Below, in pieces: positions 36,826-45,799 of a stretch of DNA of 64,000 nt (position 1 is its first letter; every line of letters begins with the position of its first letter). Below the pieces are notes generated by a model. That model ran no database searches. It had not been told where the DNA came from and saw nothing but the letters and a program-made list of their open reading frames with translations. The DNA lies in contig NC_015675.1 in the NCBI RefSeq assembly GCF_000176035.2, forward strand, positions 6,762,001 to 6,826,000. Reading direction: 5' to 3'. The DNA comes from Mesorhizobium opportunistum WSM2075 (GTDB lineage Bacteria > Pseudomonadota > Alphaproteobacteria > Rhizobiales > Rhizobiaceae). The position numbers and the translations under genes were made by a program.

Positions 36826-37485
36826 TCAGCTCGTCGGCTGCAGCGGGTCGCCGCCGATCTTGGATAGCAGAATCACCGCCTGGGTGCGGCTGTCGACGCC
36901 GAGCTTCTGCAGGATGGCCGAGACATGCGCCTTGATGGTCGCCTCGGAGACGCCGAGTTCATAGGCGATCTGCTTGTTGAGCAGGCCTTCCGCCAGCATG
37001 CCGAGCACCCGGGTCTGCTGCGGCGTCAGCGCCTGCAGCCGCTTGATCAGGTCGGAGATTTCGGGATCGCGCTCGACGCCGAGATCGATGCCGACGGGTG
37101 CCGCGATGTCGCCGGCAAGCACCGACTGCACCGCATTGCGGATCTCCTCCATGCTGGCCGATTTGGAGATGAAGCCGGAAGCACCGAGATCGAGCGCGCG
37201 CCTGATCGTCGCCGGGTCATCATGCGCCGAGACCACGACCAGCGGCACCGACGGATGGACGCCGCGCAGCGAAACCAGGCCGGAGAGACCGCTGGCGCCC
37301 GGCATCGACAGGTCGAGCAGCACCAGATCGACGTCCTCATTGGCCACGACCAGCGCCTTGGCGCTTTCGAAGTCGCCGGCCTCGTGGATGGCGGCGACAT
37401 TGCCGATGCCGGCGAGCGCCTCGCGCAGCGCGCCGCGAAACAGCGGATGATCGTCGGCGATGACGAAAGAATAGCCTGACGGCAA
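36826..37485 (-). CDS. LuxR/NarL-type response regulator (CrbR/ErdR-like)
   Basis: 219 residues. Receiver domain with the acidic pair in IADDHPLFR, phosphoacceptor Asp in LVLLDLSMPG (about residue 58) and FISKSAS Lys; C-terminal LuxR helix-turn-helix (LTPQQTRVLGMLAEG, LGVSEATIKAHVSAIL). It is convergent with the sensor kinase, stops one base apart, and is its likely partner. In CrbSR-type systems the regulator activates acetyl-CoA synthetase; the target is not in this window. Confidence 0.88.
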   Translation of the reverse strand: MPSGYSFVIADDHPLFRGALREALAGIGNVAAIHEAGDFESAKALVVANEDVDLVLLDLSMPGASGLSGLVSLRGVHPSVPLVVVSAHDDPATIRRALDLGASGFISKSASMEEIRNAVQSVLAGDIAAPVGIDLGVERDPEISDLIKRLQALTPQQTRVLGMLAEGLLNKQIAYELGVSEATIKAHVSAILQKLGVDSRTQAVILLSKIGGDPLQPTS

Positions 37486-37612
37486 ATGTCCCTCCCCGAA
37501 TCCCCGATGATTTTTTAAGCTTTTTCCGGGGCAAGTTGGACGATTATGAGGGGCGGCGCGCTGTTTTCAAGCGGCAAAGCCAGCGCGCCGCGTTTTCCCT
37601 TGTCTATAGCGC

Positions 37613-38047
37613 TCAGGTCTTCTGCGAGTTGAGCTCGGCACCGTCACCCTTGTCCTTATCCATATCCTTGACGATGCCCATGAAGCCGCGCAGGAAGCGC
37701 TCCATGTAGCTCATCGTCTTGTTGAATTCCTCCTCGCTCGGCAGCTTCGATTCGAGCCGGGCGGAGAGCGAATTTTCCAGCTTGGTGACGCGCTCGTCCA
37801 GCGCCTTCATCGAGGTCTGCAAGCGGTCGACCTCGTCCTGGAACGCGGCGCGCTCGTCGGCCGCCATCTTGCAGACGAGCTGCCCGGAGCGTTCCTCGCA
37901 GATCGACATCGCGCCGGTCTGGGTGTCCATGCGGATATAGCCGGTGGCCGACTTTTCCAGCCGGTAGCGGTCGGTTTCTTCCGAATATGCCGAAGCCGCG
38001 ACCAGCGAAACGAGCGCGGCGGGGATCAAGATGTGCTGCAGACGCAT
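37613..38047 (-). CDS. Predicted periplasmic protein with coiled coil
   Basis: 144 residues: signal peptide (HILIPAALVSLVAASAYS), a beta-rich part with two cysteines (SICEERSGQLVCKM) and a long helix with heptads (DEVDRLQTSMKALDERVTKL). The last 40 residues include ERFLRGFMGIVKDM. GGAGGACAAC precedes the ATG. Conserved-looking but not recognised. Confidence 0.65.
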   Translation of the reverse strand: MRLQHILIPAALVSLVAASAYSEETDRYRLEKSATGYIRMDTQTGAMSICEERSGQLVCKMAADERAAFQDEVDRLQTSMKALDERVTKLENSLSARLESKLPSEEEFNKTMSYMERFLRGFMGIVKDMDKDKGDGAELNSQKT

Positions 38048-38143
38048 GTTGTCCTCCATGGCCAAAGCCTGAAATATCGCATCTTTGCGCCGGAAATGGG
38101 GAAGACCCTTGGCGTGGCCTTTCCCGCACGGCTGGTTCCGACT

Positions 38144-38204
38144 CGTTTTGACGCAATTCCGGACGGAAAACCGTTTCACACTTGTCCTGGAATTGCTCTA
38201 TAGC
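38144..38204. repeat. GAGCAATTCCAGGAAA repeat family, copy 2 (inverted)
   Basis: Read on the minus strand: TATAGAGCAATTCCAGGA, GTGAAACGGTTTTCC, GGAATTGCGTCAAAACG. It ends six bases before the DUF952 gene, so it forms that gene's leader. Confidence 0.85.
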
Positions 38205-38210
38205 GCAACC

Positions 38211-38561
38211 ATGTCTCAGTTTATCTACAAGATAACCCCGCAAGCGGCGTGGCGCGAGGCCGAAACCAATGGCCGCTTCACTGGTGCCGCGATCGATGTC
38301 GCCGACGGCTTCATCCACTTCTCCACGGCGTCGCAGGTCAGGGAAACAGCGGCAAAACATTTTTCCGGCCAGACGGATCTTCTTCTGGTCGCCATCGACG
38401 ACGCCAGCCTGGGCGATGCCCTGAAATACGAAGTCTCGCGCGGCGGCGCGCTGTTCCCGCATCTTTACGGCGTGCTGGACCTGAAAGCGGTCAAGTGGGT
38501 CGAGCCATTGCCGCTCGGCGCCGACGGCACCCACCAATTCCCGCCGCTGGAGGGGCAATGA
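38211..38561 (+). CDS. DUF952 family protein
   Basis: 116 residues. YKITPQAAWREAETNGRFTG, DGFIHFSTASQVRETA and FPHLYGVLDL are typical of the DUF952 family, a small ADP-ribosyltransferase-like fold of unknown activity. There is no good ribosome site, since the leader is a repeat element. It overlaps pyrD by four bases (ATGA), a pairing I recall from other rhizobia. Confidence 0.85.
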   Translation: MSQFIYKITPQAAWREAETNGRFTGAAIDVADGFIHFSTASQVRETAAKHFSGQTDLLLVAIDDASLGDALKYEVSRGGALFPHLYGVLDLKAVKWVEPLPLGADGTHQFPPLEGQ

Positions 38562-39637
38562 GCGTGCTCGACCGGCTCGGCCAGAAGCTGCTGTTCACCT
38601 TCGATCCGGAAACAGCGCATGGCCTGTCGATCGCGGCGCTGCGCTGCGGCCTGCCAGTTGGCGCGCGGATCGTACGCGACGTCAGCTTGAAGGTCAGCCT
38701 CTGCGGTCTCGATTTCCCGAACCCGCTCGGCATGGCGGCCGGCTATGACAAGAACGCCGAGGTGCCCGATGCGCTGCTTGGCCTCGGTTTCGGCTTTGCC
38801 GAGGTCGGCACGGTCACGCCGCTGCCGCAGGCCGGCAACCCGAAGCCGCGCATCTTCCGGCTGACGGGTGACGAAGCGGTGGTCAACCGTCTGGGCTTCA
38901 ACAATGAAGGTCATGCGGCTGCCGAAAAACGCCTCGCCGCCCGCAAGGGACGTGGCGGCATCGTCGGGGTCAACATCGGCGCCAACAAGGACACCGCCGA
39001 CCGCATCGGCGATTATGAGCGCGGCGTCGCCCGCTTTGCGCCCTATGCCAGCTATCTCACCGTCAACATCTCCTCGCCCAACACGCCGGGTCTGCGCAAC
39101 ATGCAGGCGCGCGAACAGCTCGGCGAACTTTTGTCGCGGGTCATGGCCGCACGCGCCGCGGCGTCCGCACAGCCGCCGGTCTTCCTGAAGATCGCGCCGG
39201 ACCTGGTCGAGGCCGAACTGGAGGACATCGCCGCGGAGGTGACCGAGAAGCGGATCGACGGCGTCATCGTCTCCAACACAACCATTTCGCGACCGGCCTT
39301 GCGCAGCGGCGACGTTGCGCGCGAGACGGGTGGGCTGTCGGGCAAGCCGCTGTTCGAACGCTCGACCATCGTGCTGGCGAAAATGCGCCGGCTGCTCGGC
39401 CCCGAGAGGACCATCATAGGCGTTGGCGGCGTCGATACTACGGACGCCGCACTGGAGAAAATCCGCGCGGGTGCCGATCTCGTCCAGCTCTACACCAGCA
39501 TGATCTATGCCGGTCCTGCGCTGCCGGCCCGCATTATTGCAGGGATGGCAAGCTTCATGGAAAAAGGGCGGCTCAAGTCGATCCGTGAATTGCGCGACAG
39601 CAATCTCGATCGGTGGGCGTCGAAGCCACTCAGCTGA
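38558..39637 (+). CDS. pyrD: Dihydroorotate dehydrogenase (quinone)
   Basis: 359 residues, class 2 membrane-associated enzyme of pyrimidine synthesis. FPNPLGMAAGYDKNAEV, GFAEVGTVTPLPQAGNPKPR, NRLGFNNEG and VNISSPNTPGLR (catalytic Ser region) with VSNTTI and GVGGVDTTDAA (FMN) are present; an N-terminal amphipathic helix docks to the membrane. It is translationally coupled to the DUF952 gene and its end overlaps the convergent MATE gene by eight bases. Confidence 0.96.
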   Translation: MSVLDRLGQKLLFTFDPETAHGLSIAALRCGLPVGARIVRDVSLKVSLCGLDFPNPLGMAAGYDKNAEVPDALLGLGFGFAEVGTVTPLPQAGNPKPRIFRLTGDEAVVNRLGFNNEGHAAAEKRLAARKGRGGIVGVNIGANKDTADRIGDYERGVARFAPYASYLTVNISSPNTPGLRNMQAREQLGELLSRVMAARAAASAQPPVFLKIAPDLVEAELEDIAAEVTEKRIDGVIVSNTTISRPALRSGDVARETGGLSGKPLFERSTIVLAKMRRLLGPERTIIGVGGVDTTDAALEKIRAGADLVQLYTSMIYAGPALPARIIAGMASFMEKGRLKSIRELRDSNLDRWASKPLS

Positions 39638-41021
39638 ACGCCGTGCGCATTCGCAGTTGCAGAATCGTCAGCAGGCTGAAGCCGCGCGCGAGCAGGAAGA
39701 CGTGCAGCGCCGCCCATAGGCCGTGATTGCCGAAGGCCGGCGCCAGGGTCAGCAGCGCGGCAGCGAAAACCAGGAACGACAACAGCATCATGTTGCGCAT
39801 GTCGCGCGACCAGGTTGCGCCGATGAAGACGCCGTCCATCTGGAACGCCAGCACGCCGCTCAGCGCGGTGAATGCCGCCCACGGCAGGTAGATGTCGGCC
39901 ACGGAGCGGACCTCCTGCGATGTCGTGACGACGGCGACCAGATCGGCGCCGGCCAACAGAAGCACCAGCGTCGCGGCCCCGGCCAGCCCAAAACCCCAGA
40001 ACAGCGTCAGCCGCACCGCCTGACGGAAGGGCTGCTCCGCGCGTGCACCGACGGCGCGGCCGGCGAGCTGTTCGGCGGCGGTGGCGAAACCGTCGAGGAA
40101 ATAGCCGGCGACGAGGAAGAAATTCATCAACACCGCATTGGCGGCCAGCGTCACGGTGCCGAACTGCGCGCCCTGGCGCGTGAACAGCGCGAAGGCGGCA
40201 AGCAGCGAGAACGAGCGGATCATGATGTCGCGGTTGAGCGACATCATGCGCAGGAAGGCGGACATGTCGAGCAGGCGATGGCGCGGCAAGGGCGGCGCCG
40301 TCCGGAACCGCCTGATAACGATGGCCAGACCGAGCAGCATGGCCAGGAATTCGCCACTGACGGTCGCCCAGGCGACGCCGGCGACGCCCCAGCCAAGTTC
40401 CAGTCCGAGCAGGAAGCAGAGCGCGATGTTGATGCCGTTGAGCACCAGTTGCAGCACCAGCCCAAGCCCGCCCTCGCCGCGGCCCAGCACATAGCCAAGG
40501 ATGGCGTAGTTGATCAGCGAGAAGGGCGCGGCGAGCAGCCTGATCCTGATATAGACGCCCATCGCCTCGCTGACGCGCGGTCCGGCATCCATGAACCACT
40601 GGCCGCCGACGGCGATCAACGGCGAAAGTGCCGCCATTACGATGCCGGCGACGACCGCGATCAGCACCGCGCGCCAGAACACCGCCTGTTCCTCAAGCGG
40701 GTCGCCACGCCCGAAAGCCTGGGCGACGAGGCCGGTGGTGCCGGAGCGCAGGAAATTGAGGCTGGTGAAGACGACGTCGAAGACCAGCGCGCCCGCCGCC
40801 AGGCCGCCGAGCAAGGCGGCATCGCCGAACTGGCCGATCACGGCCGTATCGACCAGGCCGAGCATCGGGGTCGTCAGATAGGCAAGCGTCATCGGCACCG
40901 CGATGGCGAGCACGGAACGGTTGGTGACGACGAAAGGTCTCGCGTCGGCTGTGGTCGCGCCCTTGTCCAAGGATTGCTGCCTTGCTGATTGCGGCTTGAT
41001 CGAGCGTCCGATGTGCCCCAT
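39630..41021 (-). CDS. MATE family efflux transporter
   Basis: 463 residues, twelve membrane helices in two similar halves (AIAVPMTLAYLTTPMLGLVD in helix 1; VTLAANAVLMNFFLVAGYFL in the second half). The DinF-type branch exports cationic or toxic compounds with proton or sodium exchange. The ATG at 41021 follows GGCAGGAAA. Divergent from the deacetylase-family gene. Confidence 0.9.
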   Translation of the reverse strand: MGHIGRSIKPQSARQQSLDKGATTADARPFVVTNRSVLAIAVPMTLAYLTTPMLGLVDTAVIGQFGDAALLGGLAAGALVFDVVFTSLNFLRSGTTGLVAQAFGRGDPLEEQAVFWRAVLIAVVAGIVMAALSPLIAVGGQWFMDAGPRVSEAMGVYIRIRLLAAPFSLINYAILGYVLGRGEGGLGLVLQLVLNGINIALCFLLGLELGWGVAGVAWATVSGEFLAMLLGLAIVIRRFRTAPPLPRHRLLDMSAFLRMMSLNRDIMIRSFSLLAAFALFTRQGAQFGTVTLAANAVLMNFFLVAGYFLDGFATAAEQLAGRAVGARAEQPFRQAVRLTLFWGFGLAGAATLVLLLAGADLVAVVTTSQEVRSVADIYLPWAAFTALSGVLAFQMDGVFIGATWSRDMRNMMLLSFLVFAAALLTLAPAFGNHGLWAALHVFLLARGFSLLTILQLRMRTAFS

Positions 41022-41101
41022 TTTCCTGCCACCGCGCAATCACCCTTGCCGCGACGGCCAACCGAAATCCCGGTCTGGCGCGAGCCCGCCGGACCCAGTC
41101 C

Positions 41102-41998
41102 ATGCCCCTGCAGATCGTCCACCATCCCGACTACGACGCCGGTTTCGCCGTCAACCACCGCTTTCCGATGAGCAAGTATCCGCTGCTGATGGAGGCCTTG
41201 CGCGCACGCGGCCTGGCCGGCGCGCTCAACACGGCGGAGCCCGCGTCGGCATCATGGCTGAAGCTTGCCCATGCGGCCGATTATGTCGATCAAGTCATCG
41301 GCTGTTTTGTGCCGGAAAAAATCGAGCGTGAGATCGGCTTTCCGATCGGCCCGCGAGTTTCACGTCGCGCGCAGCTTGCAACGGGCGGCACTATACTGGC
41401 GGCTCGGCTCGCCTTGCGCCACGGCATCGCCTGCAACACCGCCGGCGGCAGCCATCATGCGCGGCGCGCGCAAGGTGCCGGCTTCTGCACCTTCAACGAT
41501 GTCGCCGTTGCCGCGCTGATGCTGCTTGCGGAGGGCGCCGCGCACAACATCCTTGTCATCGATCTCGACGTGCATCAGGGCGACGGGACGGCGGACATTC
41601 TGGGCGATGAACCACGCGCGTTCACATTTTCCATGCATGGCGACCGCAACTACCCGGTTCGCAAGATCGCATCCGACCTCGATGTCGCGCTGCCCGACGG
41701 CACCGGCGATGCAGCCTATCTCGAAAGGCTCGCCGCGATCCTGCCGGAACTGTCGGCCATGCGGCATTGGGACATCGTTTTCTACAATGCCGGCGTCGAC
41801 GTCCATGCGCAGGACCGGCTTGGCAGGCTGGCGCTTTCCGACAACGGCCTGCGCAGCCGCGACGAGATGGTGATCGGCCATTTTCGCGCAAACGGCATCC
41901 CCGTCTGCGGTGTCGTCGGCGGCGGTTATTCCACGGATGTGCCGGCACTTGCCGCGCGCCACGCCATCCTGTTCGAGGCCGCCTCGGGCTACGCCTGA
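41102..41998 (+). CDS. Histone deacetylase family (acetoin utilization/acetylpolyamine-type) hydrolase
   Basis: 298 residues, arginase/deacetylase fold. The active site is complete: GGSHHA (His pair), IDLDVHQGDGT (zinc Asp-His), NAGVDVHAQDRLG (zinc Asp) and GGGYS near the C-terminus (the tyrosine). Bacterial members remove acetyl groups from small amines or proteins; substrate unknown. It starts 80 bases from the divergent MATE gene. Confidence 0.9.
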   Translation: MPLQIVHHPDYDAGFAVNHRFPMSKYPLLMEALRARGLAGALNTAEPASASWLKLAHAADYVDQVIGCFVPEKIEREIGFPIGPRVSRRAQLATGGTILAARLALRHGIACNTAGGSHHARRAQGAGFCTFNDVAVAALMLLAEGAAHNILVIDLDVHQGDGTADILGDEPRAFTFSMHGDRNYPVRKIASDLDVALPDGTGDAAYLERLAAILPELSAMRHWDIVFYNAGVDVHAQDRLGRLALSDNGLRSRDEMVIGHFRANGIPVCGVVGGGYSTDVPALAARHAILFEAASGYA

Positions 41999-42017
41999 CG
42001 AACTTTTCGAGCATGGC

Positions 42018-42281
42018 CTACTTCCGGTAGTTGGCGATCCTGAGCAGGATGAAGGCCGGAACCACAATCGCGGCGCCGAGCAGGATATAGCCAAGGAAGC
42101 GGTCGATGGCGCGGAAGCCCAGGTTCCAGAGATCCATGAAGAACTTCTGGATGCCATAGAAGACATCCATCGGCGACCAGCCGAAGGCATTCATGACAAG
42201 GCCGACGAGGAACGAGACCACCAGCAGCTTCAGGATCACCCTGAACGGCGAGTCGCCGAGAAAACGCGTCAGTGCGGACAA
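42018..42281 (-). CDS. DUF6460-like two-helix membrane protein
   Basis: 87 residues from TTG 42281, which has GGGAGA upstream; an ATG at 42347 would add 22 unlikely residues. LTRFLGDSPFRVILKLLVVS, GWSPMDVFYGIQKFFMDLWN and the final helix IDRFLGYILLGAAIVVPAFI match a short family common in Hyphomicrobiales (DUF6460, from memory). Function unknown. Confidence 0.7.
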   Translation of the reverse strand: MSALTRFLGDSPFRVILKLLVVSFLVGLVMNAFGWSPMDVFYGIQKFFMDLWNLGFRAIDRFLGYILLGAAIVVPAFILLRIANYRK

Positions 42282-42510
42282 GGCCGTCTCCCGATTGAGA
42301 TGCCCAGACTCACAGGCACTGCCCAGAGATACGTGCTTGGCGGCCATCCATCAAGCTGGCGCGGTCTGCACGGCAGAACCTGCCGCGTTGAACCGTGACC
42401 GTTGGCGGCGCCGAACCCGGTGACCGGCCGACAACCCATCCATTGGCCTGTGACTTATCTGTTTTCTAACCAATTGCCGCTATTGCCGTTCCAAGAGCGG
42501 GAGCCAGGCT

Positions 42511-43539
42511 TTGGCGGGAACAGGAAAAATCGGCGCGCACCGCACAGTCATGCTGTCGGTCGTGGTGCCATGCTACAATGAGCGCGACGGCGTGGCGGAG
42601 CTTCATCGACGCGTCAGTGCCGCATGCCTCGAGCAAAGCCCTTCCTACGAGATCGTGCTTATCATCGACGGGGCGACCGACGGCACCCGCGAGGCCATTT
42701 TCGAACTGGCCGAAAAGGACGACCATGTGGTCGCCATCGACCTTGCCCGCAATTACGGCCATCAGATCGCGCTCAGCGCCGGGCTGGAATTCTGCCGCGG
42801 CGAGCGCATCCTCATTCTGGACGCCGACCTCCAGGATCCGCCCGAACTGCTCGGCGCCATGATGGCGAAGATGGATGAAGGCTTCGACGTCGTCTACGGC
42901 CAGAGGGTGAAGCGCGACGGCGAGAGCTGGTTCAAGCTGGCTTCCGCCTCGATGTTCTATCGCTTGCTGGGCCGGATGGTCGATGTCGAGATCGCGCAGG
43001 ATTCGGGAGACTTCCGGCTGATGAGCCGCCGCGCGGTGGACCATTTGAACGCGATGCCCGAGCGCTACAGGTTCATTCGCGGCATGGTGAGCTGGATCGG
43101 GCTGAGGCAGGTCGCCTTCGCCTATGAAAGGCACCGGCGGTTTGCCGGCACCACCCACTATCCGTTGAAGAAGATGGTTCTTCTGGCGGTCGACGCGATG
43201 ACCAGCTTTTCGATCGTGCCTTTGCGGTTCGCCTCGCTGCTGGGGATGATGTTCGGCGTACTCGGGCTGGTCGTGCTCGGCTATACGCTGTTCGAATGGT
43301 CCAGGGGCAACGTGGTGCCCGGCTGGACGAGCCTTGCCGCGATCATGCTGATCATGGGTAGTGTGCAGCTTCTGGTGCTCGGCATATTCGGCGAGTATCT
43401 CGGCCGCATGTATATGGAGACCAAGCGACGGCCGCTCTACTTCGTCAACGAAATCGTTTCGCGCGACCAGCCCGCCAAGGACAGCGACCTGCCCGTCCAC
43501 CGCCTGCAGGAGATGGCGAAAAGGGCCGCGCGTGGTTGA
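42511..43539 (+). CDS. GtrB/DPM1-like family 2 glycosyltransferase
   Basis: 342 residues. GT-A domain (LSVVVPCYNERDGVAELHRR, IIDGATDGT, the DAD motif in ILDADLQDPPELL, QDSGDFRLMSRRAV) and two C-terminal membrane helices. Such enzymes load a sugar onto undecaprenyl phosphate at the inner face of the membrane. The TTG at 42511 has GGGAG upstream; the first ATG (42550) has none. Head of a GtrB-GtrA type operon. Confidence 0.88.
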   Translation: MAGTGKIGAHRTVMLSVVVPCYNERDGVAELHRRVSAACLEQSPSYEIVLIIDGATDGTREAIFELAEKDDHVVAIDLARNYGHQIALSAGLEFCRGERILILDADLQDPPELLGAMMAKMDEGFDVVYGQRVKRDGESWFKLASASMFYRLLGRMVDVEIAQDSGDFRLMSRRAVDHLNAMPERYRFIRGMVSWIGLRQVAFAYERHRRFAGTTHYPLKKMVLLAVDAMTSFSIVPLRFASLLGMMFGVLGLVVLGYTLFEWSRGNVVPGWTSLAAIMLIMGSVQLLVLGIFGEYLGRMYMETKRRPLYFVNEIVSRDQPAKDSDLPVHRLQEMAKRAARG

Positions 43540-43568
43540 GAAGGTCGACCGGATGCAACGGGAACGGC

Positions 43569-44024
43569 ATGGACAGGATGCGGTCGGCTCTTCCGTCTGA
43601 TTTCTCGCGGATGCTGCGCTTTGGCGCCGTCGGGCTGCTCAACACGGCGCTTGGATATACGCTCATCCTGGCCGGGCTGTGGCTGGGGCTGGGCGACATC
43701 GTCTCCAACGCGGCAGGCTACGCAGCAGGCCTCACCCTCGGCTTTTTCCTCAATCGCCGATGGACATTCACAGCCGCCGGCGGCTTTCGCCCCGGCACAG
43801 CCGTTCGATACGCGATCACCTTCATTGTCGCCTATAGCGCCAATCTGGGCATAGTGATCGCCGCAATGTCCGCCGGCATCATCGAAAACCCGTTCGTCCA
43901 TCTGGCTGGAAACTGCCTCTACACCGTCATCTTCTATCTCGGCTCGTCCCGTTTCGTCTTCGTCGGCGGCGCGGATGATGCCGTGGCCGCAACGAATGCG
44001 AAATGGCCTGGAGTTGCGACATGA
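43569..44024 (+). CDS. GtrA-family membrane protein
   Basis: 151 residues with four helices (FGAVGLLNTALGYTLILAGL; LTLGFFLNRRWTF is the family signature). GtrA-like proteins are proposed to flip the sugar-lipid made by the GtrB partner. The ATG at 43569 follows GGGAA. The stop overlaps the ATG of a short frame (ATGA) that leads into the next gene. Confidence 0.88.
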   Translation: MDRMRSALPSDFSRMLRFGAVGLLNTALGYTLILAGLWLGLGDIVSNAAGYAAGLTLGFFLNRRWTFTAAGGFRPGTAVRYAITFIVAYSANLGIVIAAMSAGIIENPFVHLAGNCLYTVIFYLGSSRFVFVGGADDAVAATNAKWPGVAT

Positions 44025-44121
44025 CACAGGCCGCAGCGATCGCGACGGCGACGCCGTCGCTGGGAGCCGTGACATGACACAGGCCACTGCGATCGTGACG
44101 GCGACGCCGTCACTTGGGAAC
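44016..44121 (+). repeat. 53-base tandem duplication at a gene start
   Basis: Two diverged copies (44016-44068, 44069-44121), each with GACATGACACAGGCC, GCGATC and GACGGCGACGCCGTC. As 53 is not a multiple of three, the copies are read in different frames. Confidence 0.85.
44021..44077 (+). CDS. 18-codon mini-frame created by the duplication
   Basis: Starts at the old ATG, overlapping the GtrA stop, and ends with a TGA overlapping the second ATG (ATGA at 44074). It encodes MTQAAAIATATPSLGAVT, almost the N-terminus of the next protein. It probably acts as a translational relay rather than as a peptide. Confidence 0.4.
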   Translation: MTQAAAIATATPSLGAVT

Positions 44122-45564
44122 GCGCAACGCATCAGACTGATATTCTGCCTTCTCTGCGCCTGCGTCGTGGCCTATGTGCTCACCGCCTTCGCCGGCGCGA
44201 TCCTGCAGGATCCCGACAATTGGTGGCAAGTGAAGGTCGGGCTGGACTTCCTGGCAAACCGGACGTTTCCAACCGTCGACCCCTATTCCTATACGTTCGC
44301 CGGTCAGCCCTGGATCGCCAAGGAATGGCTGGGGCAGGTGCTTCTGGCCCTTGCCTACGGTGCGGGCGGCTGGAATGGCGTCGTCACGCTGATCATCGCC
44401 ACCGTCGGCCTGACGGTCTTCCTGATGGGATGGTTCCTCAGCGCCTGGCTGAAGCCGATCCTGGCGATAGCGCTGGCCTTCGCGGCCGCTTTCCTGGTCG
44501 CTCCGATCTATACGGCGCGCCCGCATGTCTTCACCCTGCCGATCATCGTCGTCTGGACGGCAATGCTGTTTCGCGCCGCGCATGAAGAGAAAGCCCCGCC
44601 CCTGTGGCTGCTCGTGCTTGTCGTCTTGTGGGCAAACCTGCACGCCACCTTCACCCTGAGCTTCGTCATCGCTGGATTCGCCGGACTGGAGCTGCTGTCA
44701 CGGATCGGCCTGTCGAAGCCGGCGCTTCTGGCAAAATGGGTTGCGTTCGGACTGCTCTGCCCACTGGTCAGCCTGATGCATCCCTATGGGGTGAAGGCCA
44801 TCCTGGCCACATTCACCGTCGCCTATGGCAACGAGGCGGTGCCGCTCATCCTGGAGTGGCGCCCATTCAATGCCCAGGAGCACCTCTTCCAGGAAGCGGT
44901 GATGCTGCTGGCGCTTTTCGGGCTTTTGGTGTCGAGGCTCCGGATCGGCTGGGCCAAGGCGTTGTTCATCGTCTTCGCCTTGCATGTCTATCTCAGCCAT
45001 ATGCGATTTGTGTATCTGCCCTTCCTGTTGATTCCCCTGGTGATCGCGGTCGAGGTCGCGCGGCAGTATCCATCGCTCTCAACCACGACCTGGTTGGCGG
45101 CAGGACGTGACGGGCTGGAAAAGCTCTTCGCCAGCCGATTCCATGTGCTCTGCGGGACCATGGCTGTATTGCTGGTCGGCGCGGTCTTGATCCTCGGCAG
45201 CGTCTATCAGGTCGCACCGAGTCCGAAGACATCGGCCAGCGGCGCCCTGGCATTCGCCGGGGATCACCACCTCACAGGCAACGTGCTGAACTCCTACAAT
45301 TTCGGCGGCACGCTGATTTTCCATGACATCAAGACCTATATCGACGGCAGGACGGACCAGCTGTTCCTGGGCGGGTTCACGAAAACCGATGAAGCGACGG
45401 GCAAGAGCGACGGCAAACCACTGCTCGAGGCCCAGCTGAAAAAATACGCTGTTGGCTGGGCGCTGCTTACAGCCGACGATACCCGCATCCCGTTCTTCGC
45501 GGAATTGGGCTGGAAGCGGGCCTATGCGGACGACTATGCCGTGATCTACCTGCCCGGCGCCTGA
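44074..45564 (+). CDS. Polytopic GT-C-like membrane protein
   Basis: 496 residues, about eleven membrane helices and a C-terminal soluble part. An acidic loop after helix 1 (LQDPDNWWQVKVGLDFL) and AKEWLGQ fit a GT-C glycosyltransferase that takes the lipid-linked sugar on the periplasmic face, the third part of a GtrA/GtrB system. C-terminal FGGTLIFHDIKTYIDGRTD is conserved-looking. The start is the second ATG of the duplicated segment. Acceptor unknown. Confidence 0.65.
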   Translation: MTQATAIVTATPSLGNAQRIRLIFCLLCACVVAYVLTAFAGAILQDPDNWWQVKVGLDFLANRTFPTVDPYSYTFAGQPWIAKEWLGQVLLALAYGAGGWNGVVTLIIATVGLTVFLMGWFLSAWLKPILAIALAFAAAFLVAPIYTARPHVFTLPIIVVWTAMLFRAAHEEKAPPLWLLVLVVLWANLHATFTLSFVIAGFAGLELLSRIGLSKPALLAKWVAFGLLCPLVSLMHPYGVKAILATFTVAYGNEAVPLILEWRPFNAQEHLFQEAVMLLALFGLLVSRLRIGWAKALFIVFALHVYLSHMRFVYLPFLLIPLVIAVEVARQYPSLSTTTWLAAGRDGLEKLFASRFHVLCGTMAVLLVGAVLILGSVYQVAPSPKTSASGALAFAGDHHLTGNVLNSYNFGGTLIFHDIKTYIDGRTDQLFLGGFTKTDEATGKSDGKPLLEAQLKKYAVGWALLTADDTRIPFFAELGWKRAYADDYAVIYLPGA

Positions 45565-45799
45565 TTTTTACAGCGATTTTTCAACGCCGATCTTTCAACG
45601 CCTGCGCCAATCGGCTTCATCAATCGAACACCGGTTTGCCTTGACACCGATGTTGCAGTGCAGCAAAGTTGCGCGACAGAGGGTAGATCCGTGCGATCAG
45701 CAAACCGGTATTTTTCGCAATATCAGGACGTCGCCGCATGAGCACTGCAGCAAGCTGCGGCAAGCCAATATCGCCGACCCCATCATCCGGACCGGCCAA

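Noticed and set aside
45641..45669. Sigma-70-type promoter before the acyltransferase (TTGACA at 45641)
   Set aside because: The -35 is perfect but the hexamer 17 bases on (CAAAGT) is poor, so it is not listed as a feature.
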